Of a stretch of 64,000 nucleotides of DNA, positions 59,234-64,000 are shown in pieces. The stretch lies in assembly GCF_009857535.1 (NCBI RefSeq), contig NZ_WWCS01000006.1:62001-126000 (forward strand). Reading direction: 5' to 3'. The DNA is from Duganella margarita. Lineage in GTDB: Bacteria; Pseudomonadota; Gammaproteobacteria; Burkholderiales; Burkholderiaceae_D. Made by a program: the position numbers and the translations under genes. The notes below the pieces were generated by a model. It searched no databases. It worked only from the letters and a program-made list of their open reading frames with translations, and was not told the origin of the DNA. Numbering within the stretch: position 1 is the stretch's first letter; every line of letters begins with the position of its first letter.

Positions 59234-60745
59234 TTACCGTTTTGCCTGCGACTCTTGAAATTGATAGTGCGCGTCGTCGCCGGCTGTGATAGTTTTGGAG
59301 ACGACATCCAGTTGCATTAAGCGGGCGCCCACGCCGGCACTGGCCTGCGGCCATTCCGGCAGGCCTGCGCCGTTGGGATTTCCGGTCTTGATGAAGTTGG
59401 CGAAGTAGGTCTGCATCTGCGCAGACAGCGCATAGTCTTCCGCGCTCCATGCATAGACTTTATTACCTGCCAGGTTGCCCAGTGCGTATTCGATTTCCAC
59501 CGAGTGGCCGGCGCCTTCCTGGCCCGGACGCGGATGCGTGTAGTAATAGCGGTAGGTTGGCTTGCCGCTGGTGCGCGCGTGGCTGTCGATCCATTTCCAG
59601 GTGCCGTAGGCGATGAAGCGGTCGCTGGCCAGTTCCGTCGCCGCCTGTTTGACGTCGCCGCTGTAGGCTTGCTGCGCGGCGGCGGCCTGGTCGCCGTATA
59701 GTTTTTGCAACGCGGCGGCGAAGTTTTCGCTGGTCGGCTCGGCCTCGCCGAGGATTTGCTTGTAGTGGCCTTCGTAGGAATTCCAGCCCGCCAGCAGCGG
59801 TACCTTGGCCTGTTCGCCCGCGGCGTACATGGCCACCGGCGAGCGCGGAATCACGTAGCCGTCCTGCACCGCAGAGAACCATGGGCCAGGCTTTTTGAGA
59901 CTGTCCAGCAGCTGGTCGGCGGGCAGGGCGCGCAGTTGCGCCAGCGTTGGCGCGCCGATACTTTGCGCGAAGCCGGCGCCGGTTTGCTCGGCGGCGGCCA
60001 GCGGCGCCGGCGCCATCAGGCCAAGCAGCGAACCGCTTTCGCCGATCGCGCCGGCGAACAGGCCTTTGGACTGCGGATTGATCATCTGCGCGCTGACCGA
60101 GAAGGAGCCGGCCGATTCGCCGGCGATGGTGACGCGCTTAGGATCGCCGCCGAAGGCCGCGATATTCTTCTTCACCCACAGCAGCGCCGCCGCCTGGTCC
60201 ATCAGGCCGTAATTCCCGGAAGCGTGGTGCGGCGACTCCTTGCTCAGCTCCGGATGCGCCAGGAAGCCGAACACATTGAGGCGGTAATTGACGGTCAGCG
60301 TGACGACGCCCTTGGCCGCCATGCTCTCGCCGTCGTAGCGCGGCTCCGAGCCATCGCCGGCCGCGAAGCCGCCGCCGTAGAAGTAGACCAGCACCGGCAG
60401 CTTTTCCTTGGCCGACTTGGCCGGCGTCCAGACATTCAGGAACAAACAGTCTTCGCTGACGCCGTCGGAGCGGAACACCATGTCGCTGAACAGTGGTAAC
60501 TGCATGCAGCGCGCGCCGAAGTGATCGGCTTTGCGCGTGCCTTTCCATTTGGCCGCCGGCTGCGGCGCCTTCCATCGCAGCTTGCCCACTGGCGCCGCCG
60601 CATACGGAATGCCCTTGTACGCAGTAACGCCGGATGCTTCCGCCACGCCTTCCACAGCACCGGTGGCGGTGGAGGTTTTTGGCGCCGCATGGGCGGAGAG
60701 TGCAAACACTGTGGAAGACAGAAGCAGCAGGGTAGCTTTTTTCAT
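59234..60745 (-). CDS. Exported type-B carboxylesterase
   Basis: A 503-residue secreted serine esterase with a signal peptide (MKKATLLLLSSTVFALSAHA). The nucleophile is Ser211 in TIAGESAGS, the oxyanion hole YFYGGGFAAGDG, and the early motif EDCLFLNVWTP is typical of the carboxylesterase type-B family. The acid and base are probably Glu in GWNSYEGHY and His in GAGHSVEIEY. It is 22 bases downstream of the LacI-type gene on the same strand, and with the GH67 gene further upstream it may remove ester side groups from xylan. The substrate is inferred. Confidence 0.93.
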   Translation of the reverse strand: MKKATLLLLSSTVFALSAHAAPKTSTATGAVEGVAEASGVTAYKGIPYAAAPVGKLRWKAPQPAAKWKGTRKADHFGARCMQLPLFSDMVFRSDGVSEDCLFLNVWTPAKSAKEKLPVLVYFYGGGFAAGDGSEPRYDGESMAAKGVVTLTVNYRLNVFGFLAHPELSKESPHHASGNYGLMDQAAALLWVKKNIAAFGGDPKRVTIAGESAGSFSVSAQMINPQSKGLFAGAIGESGSLLGLMAPAPLAAAEQTGAGFAQSIGAPTLAQLRALPADQLLDSLKKPGPWFSAVQDGYVIPRSPVAMYAAGEQAKVPLLAGWNSYEGHYKQILGEAEPTSENFAAALQKLYGDQAAAAQQAYSGDVKQAATELASDRFIAYGTWKWIDSHARTSGKPTYRYYYTHPRPGQEGAGHSVEIEYALGNLAGNKVYAWSAEDYALSAQMQTYFANFIKTGNPNGAGLPEWPQASAGVGARLMQLDVVSKTITAGDDAHYQFQESQAKR

Positions 60746-60767
60746 GGGCGTCAGCGATGTAAGGTGA

Positions 60768-61874
60768 TTATTTAGCCTTGCCGGCGATTTTGGCCGATGG
60801 CCTCAGGCGCGGCGCGGCGTCGGACTGGCGGCGTACCAGCGTGTGTTTGGTGACGACGTGTTCGGGCGCTTCCGGCGTGCCGTTGCGCTGGGCGCGGATC
60901 AGGCGCACCAATGACTGCACGGCTTCCTCCGCCATGGCGGTAATCGGCTGGCGCACAGTGGTCAGTTCCGGCCAGATGGTGGTGGCCAGCGCGGTATCAT
61001 CGAAGCCGGCCACGGTCAGGTCGCCCGGCACGTCCAGTCCGAGCCGATGGGCGATGGCCACGACGGCGGCGGCCATATCGTCATTGCTGGCGAAGATGGC
61101 GGTCGGGCGTTGCGCGAGTCCCAGCAGCGACTCGGCCGCATCCAGGCCGGAACGGTAGGTGAACTGGCCTTGCACGATCAGTTCCGGCGCGCTTTGCACG
61201 TGCTTCTCGGCGATGGCAGCCTTGAAACCGGCCAGCCGGCGTGCGCTGGCGCTCTGGTTCGGATGGCCGATGACGAAGCCGATGCGCTGATGACCCAGCG
61301 CGATCAGGTGGCAGGTCATCGCATATGCAGCCTGGTAGTCGTCGATGCTGACGCCGCCGACGCGCGCGTCGGGCTGGCCGCAGGCGACCGTGATGGCCGG
61401 GGTGCCGGAAGTGGCAATTAGCTCGATCAGGTTATGTACGTCGCACAGCGGCGGCGGCAAGATGATGCCGTCGACGCCGTTGGCGATCAGGCGGCGCGCC
61501 TGATCGACGCCGTGTTCATCGGCCTCGCATTTTTCCACCACCAGCTGCACGTTATTCGGACTGGCCTGGTTCAACAGGCCGACCAGGAATTCGCTCAGGT
61601 AGCCGGCGGACGGATTCGAATACAGGAAGCCGACGCGGATCGGGCGCGAGCCGGCCAGGCGGCGCGCCGCCTGATTGGGGACGTAGTTGAGGGCAGCGAC
61701 GGCGGCATCGACGCGGTTGCGGGTTTTCTCGCGGACGTTGGTATCGCCGTTCATCACGCGCGACACCGTCATCGGAGATACGCCTGCCAGTTCGGCCACA
61801 TCGGCCATGGTCGGCGCTTGCGAGCGGCTCTGCACGGCCGGTACCGGCGCCGGTTTCACCTTGGATTTCGTCAT
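60768..61874 (-). CDS. LacI-family transcriptional regulator
   Basis: A 368-residue LacI/GalR-type repressor. After a basic N-terminal extension comes the helix-turn-helix and hinge (TMADVAELAGVSPMTVSRVMNG, then AALNYVPNQAARRLAGSRP, about 22-75). The sugar-binding periplasmic-protein-like domain (VGFLYSNPSAGYLSEFLVGL... and IFASNDDMAAAVVAIAHRLG) follows. It lies between the alpha-glucuronidase and esterase genes on one strand and probably controls them in response to a xylan-derived sugar. The 56-base spacer upstream contains GCTAAGTTAAGC, a near-palindrome that could be its operator. Confidence 0.93.
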   Translation of the reverse strand: MTKSKVKPAPVPAVQSRSQAPTMADVAELAGVSPMTVSRVMNGDTNVREKTRNRVDAAVAALNYVPNQAARRLAGSRPIRVGFLYSNPSAGYLSEFLVGLLNQASPNNVQLVVEKCEADEHGVDQARRLIANGVDGIILPPPLCDVHNLIELIATSGTPAITVACGQPDARVGGVSIDDYQAAYAMTCHLIALGHQRIGFVIGHPNQSASARRLAGFKAAIAEKHVQSAPELIVQGQFTYRSGLDAAESLLGLAQRPTAIFASNDDMAAAVVAIAHRLGLDVPGDLTVAGFDDTALATTIWPELTTVRQPITAMAEEAVQSLVRLIRAQRNGTPEAPEHVVTKHTLVRRQSDAAPRLRPSAKIAGKAK

Positions 61875-61930
61875 CTGTCCTCAATAAATATAAAGCTAAG
61901 TTAAGCCCCGGACTTTACCACAAGCGGGCC

Positions 61931-64000
61931 TTATCCACGACCCGGCGCATAGGGGTAGCTTAGCGATTTGTAGTAATCCAGCGGGTGCGCCGGGGCTTGT
62001 ACACCGGGTGGCAGCGCCAGGCCGGACACCGACTGGAAGTAGGCGATGCAGGCGTCGCGCCACAGGATGGCGTTGTTGACCTGCCGGGTCAGGCGCTGTT
62101 CTTCTTCCGTATAGCGGCGCGCGTCGATCAGTGGTTTCAGCGCCACCCAGCGCGCATGCAGCGAGCGCGCATCGGCCAGGCCCTGGTCGTAGCGCGTCAG
62201 CAGTTCTGCCCACAGCGTGCGCCCGGACGGCATGGCGTAGTCCCACGGCAGGTGGTGGAACCACAGCAGGTACTGCTCCGGCGTGGTTTTCGGATCGGCG
62301 TACTGACGGGCGATCTCCGGCGCATATTGTTCCAGCGCGTTGCTGCCCTTGGCGGTGCGGTCGAAGCCAATGCCATCGCGGCTGGCACGGTGGTAGTAGA
62401 CCGGATTCCAGTCCGGACGCTCCAGGTTATCGACCCATGGCGCAGGGCCGAAATGGTGGCCGGTGCCCATGATGTGGTGCAGACCGAGTGGCGTCATGTA
62501 GTTCACCACCGTTTCGCGCGATATCATCATCATGTCGACAATCGGTGGCGCCACGCGTTTGTCCGGGCCGAAGGTGAGGGCAGCCCATTCTGCGGCGATG
62601 TCGCGCGCCTTGGCTTGCGGGTTCCAGGCCATGCGGCCGAAGGCGTACCAGTTGGCCTGGTCGAACTGCGAGCCGGCCCAGTTGCGGTCGCTGCCGATGT
62701 TGGCCACGCCGGCCATGCCGGTCAAGGTGTTGGCGACTGCGCCGGCGGCGGTTTTGGTGTCGCTTTCCAGCGTCTCTTCAAACAGCGTGCCCAGATAGGC
62801 CATGTCGGTCGAGTAGCCGAGGTACTCCTTGGTGATCTGGAATTCCATCATCAGCGGGGTTTTCGGCATGGCGCCAAACAGCGGGTGGAACGGCTCGCGC
62901 GGCTGGAAGTCGATAGCGCCGTTCTTCACCTGTACCAGCACGTTGGCGGAAAAGGCGCCATCCAGCGGCTTGAATTCTTCGTAAGCCTGGCGCGCGCGGT
63001 CGTCGGCCAGGTGCGCGCCTTTGGGTGCGTAGACAAACGCGCGCCACATGACGATGCCCTTGTGCGGCGCCACGGCGACGGCCAGCATATTGGCGCCGTC
63101 GGCGTGGGTGCGGTGATAGTCCTGTGGGCCAGGCTGGCCTTCGGAGTTGGCCTTGACCAGGAAGCCGCCAAAGTCGGGAATGGCCTTGTAGATTTCATCG
63201 GCCTTGCGCTGCCACCAGGCGCGCACTTCAGGCGACAGCGGATCGGCGGTGCTGGTCTCTTTCAATTCCAGCGGCGTGGAGAAGCGGGCAGACAGGTAGA
63301 CCTTGATGCCATAAGGACGCAGCACGTCGGCGACGGCGGCTGCTTTGGCGATAAACGGCGCGGTCAGCACTTCCGGCTTGGAGTTGACGTTGTTGAGCAC
63401 CGTGCCGTTGATGCCCAGCGAGGCGTTGGCGCGGGCGTAGTCGGTGTAGCGCTGGTCCTTGATGTCGGGCAGTGCCCACCAGTCCCAGATCGATTGGCCG
63501 GCGTAGCCGCGTTCCACGGTGCGGTCCAGATTATCCCAGTGATTCAGCAGGCGCAGTGACAGCTTGGGGGCGGACGACGCTTCCAGCCTGGCGCCGGTGC
63601 CGGCATCGCGCAGCCAGGCGTAGGCGCCGTAGAGCAGACCGATGTCGCTATTGGCGGCGATCAGCGTGACGTTGTGGCCTTGCACGCGGGTGTGGCGCAG
63701 CAGGTAGCCTTCGTTGCCCAAGGTGGCCAGTTCGGCGCGCAGGGGCGATGCGGCGGCGGCCAGTTCCGGCAGGCGCGCCGGCGTGGCAAGCAACAGGGCC
63801 CCATCGGCGATGCGCGTTGCTGGCGCTGGTGCTTTAGCGAGCATGCCGGCCAGGCCGCGTTGCAGTTCTGCGACGGCTGCCTGCGTGGTCGGCGACGAAG
63901 CACCTGGCAAGACGATGCTGCGGGCTTGCGACTGCACGTTGGCCTGCGCGGTTCGGTCCAGTGGGCGGTAGCGCAGCCACAGGTCGTAGCCGTCTTCGTC
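61931..64000 (-). CDS. aguA: Alpha-glucuronidase, GH67 (5' end beyond the window)
   Basis: 690 codons are present and the frame is still open at the right edge (reading DEDGYDLWLRYRPLD), so only the signal peptide and first residues are missing. GH67 enzymes remove (4-O-methyl)glucuronic acid from the ends of xylo-oligosaccharides. Family features include SIWDWWALPDIKDQRYTDYAR, GFLVKANSEGQPGPQDYHR with a candidate catalytic Glu, and TPLGLHHIMGTGHHFGPAPW. The GTG at 63937 is internal, because upstream sequence continues the family's usual N-terminus. It precedes the LacI-type and esterase genes, giving a small glucuronoxylan unit. Confidence 0.94.
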   Translation of the reverse strand, partial: DEDGYDLWLRYRPLDRTAQANVQSQARSIVLPGASSPTTQAAVAELQRGLAGMLAKAPAPATRIADGALLLATPARLPELAAAASPLRAELATLGNEGYLLRHTRVQGHNVTLIAANSDIGLLYGAYAWLRDAGTGARLEASSAPKLSLRLLNHWDNLDRTVERGYAGQSIWDWWALPDIKDQRYTDYARANASLGINGTVLNNVNSKPEVLTAPFIAKAAAVADVLRPYGIKVYLSARFSTPLELKETSTADPLSPEVRAWWQRKADEIYKAIPDFGGFLVKANSEGQPGPQDYHRTHADGANMLAVAVAPHKGIVMWRAFVYAPKGAHLADDRARQAYEEFKPLDGAFSANVLVQVKNGAIDFQPREPFHPLFGAMPKTPLMMEFQITKEYLGYSTDMAYLGTLFEETLESDTKTAAGAVANTLTGMAGVANIGSDRNWAGSQFDQANWYAFGRMAWNPQAKARDIAAEWAALTFGPDKRVAPPIVDMMMISRETVVNYMTPLGLHHIMGTGHHFGPAPWVDNLERPDWNPVYYHRASRDGIGFDRTAKGSNALEQYAPEIARQYADPKTTPEQYLLWFHHLPWDYAMPSGRTLWAELLTRYDQGLADARSLHARWVALKPLIDARRYTEEEQRLTRQVNNAILWRDACIAYFQSVSGLALPPGVQAPAHPLDYYKSLSYPYAPGRG

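Noticed and set aside
63937..63937. GTG 63937 as the start of the alpha-glucuronidase
   Set aside because: The frame stays open to the window edge and reads EDGYDLWLRY, the expected GH67 N-terminal sequence, so the gene begins outside the window.

Overview
The window is high-GC, densely packed chromosomal DNA, apparently from a beta-proteobacterium of the Oxalobacteraceae type (Massilia, Duganella or Pseudoduganella-like). That placement is inferred from gene content: a cyanophycin synthetase/cyanophycinase locus, several TonB-dependent receptors with sugar-degrading neighbours, propeller-type sensor kinases and a GH67 alpha-glucuronidase. No rRNA, tRNA, CRISPR array, insertion sequence or phage gene was seen, and no gap between genes exceeds about 300 bases.

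Layout. 1-4329: 5' tip of a gene leaving on the left, a small membrane protein, an MscS channel and a secreted GH31 glycosidase. 4331-9852: a two-gene operon of two double-domain fusions (acyltransferase-3/ATP-grasp and polysaccharide deacetylase/low-molecular-weight phosphatase), then a PAS hybrid histidine kinase. 9931-18091: the cyanophycin locus, with a methyltransferase and a cphA-like gene lacking its ATP-grasp core converging on an operon of a haem-oxygenase-like iron protein, cphB and cphA. 18155-20428: a divergent MarR/siderophore-interacting-protein pair, a LysR regulator and the decayed 3' end of a membrane-protein gene. 20421-27549: a molybdenum hydroxylase operon (alpha/beta hydrolase, Mo subunit, 2Fe-2S subunit, dihaem cytochrome, unknown protein) with a divergent GlxA/AraC regulator, then an MFS transporter. 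27643-32141: a NarL-type response regulator and a propeller sensor kinase flanking a mini-catalase.

32259-41209 is a five-gene gluconate-centred utilisation operon: gluconokinase, TonB receptor, GntP permease, a two-part beta-helix enzyme joined to a gluconolactonase-like propeller, and an esterase, preceded by two LacI-type operators. 41302-42742 holds two small proteins and a Crp/Fnr regulator. 42897-49163 is a probable sulfur-related operon: TonB receptor, desaturase-like membrane di-iron enzyme, a PhnD-like binding protein without signal peptide, and a thiol dioxygenase fused to four rhodanese domains. 49241-54299: a chemoreceptor, a sensor kinase that has lost its propeller, a second GlxA regulator and an aldo/keto reductase. 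54296-59146: an overlapping operon of M1 peptidase, DUF6702-like protein and TonB receptor. 59234-64000: carboxylesterase, LacI regulator and a GH67 alpha-glucuronidase that runs off the right edge.

The genes suggest a soil or plant-associated heterotroph that scavenges polysaccharide, peptide and organosulfur material through dedicated outer-membrane receptors and stores nitrogen as cyanophycin. The best candidates for undescribed biology are the gluconate/lactonase operon (32-41 kb), the receptor/di-iron/thiol-dioxygenase operon (43-49 kb), the paired fusion genes (4.3-8.2 kb) and the cyanophycin operon carrying an iron oxidase-like gene.
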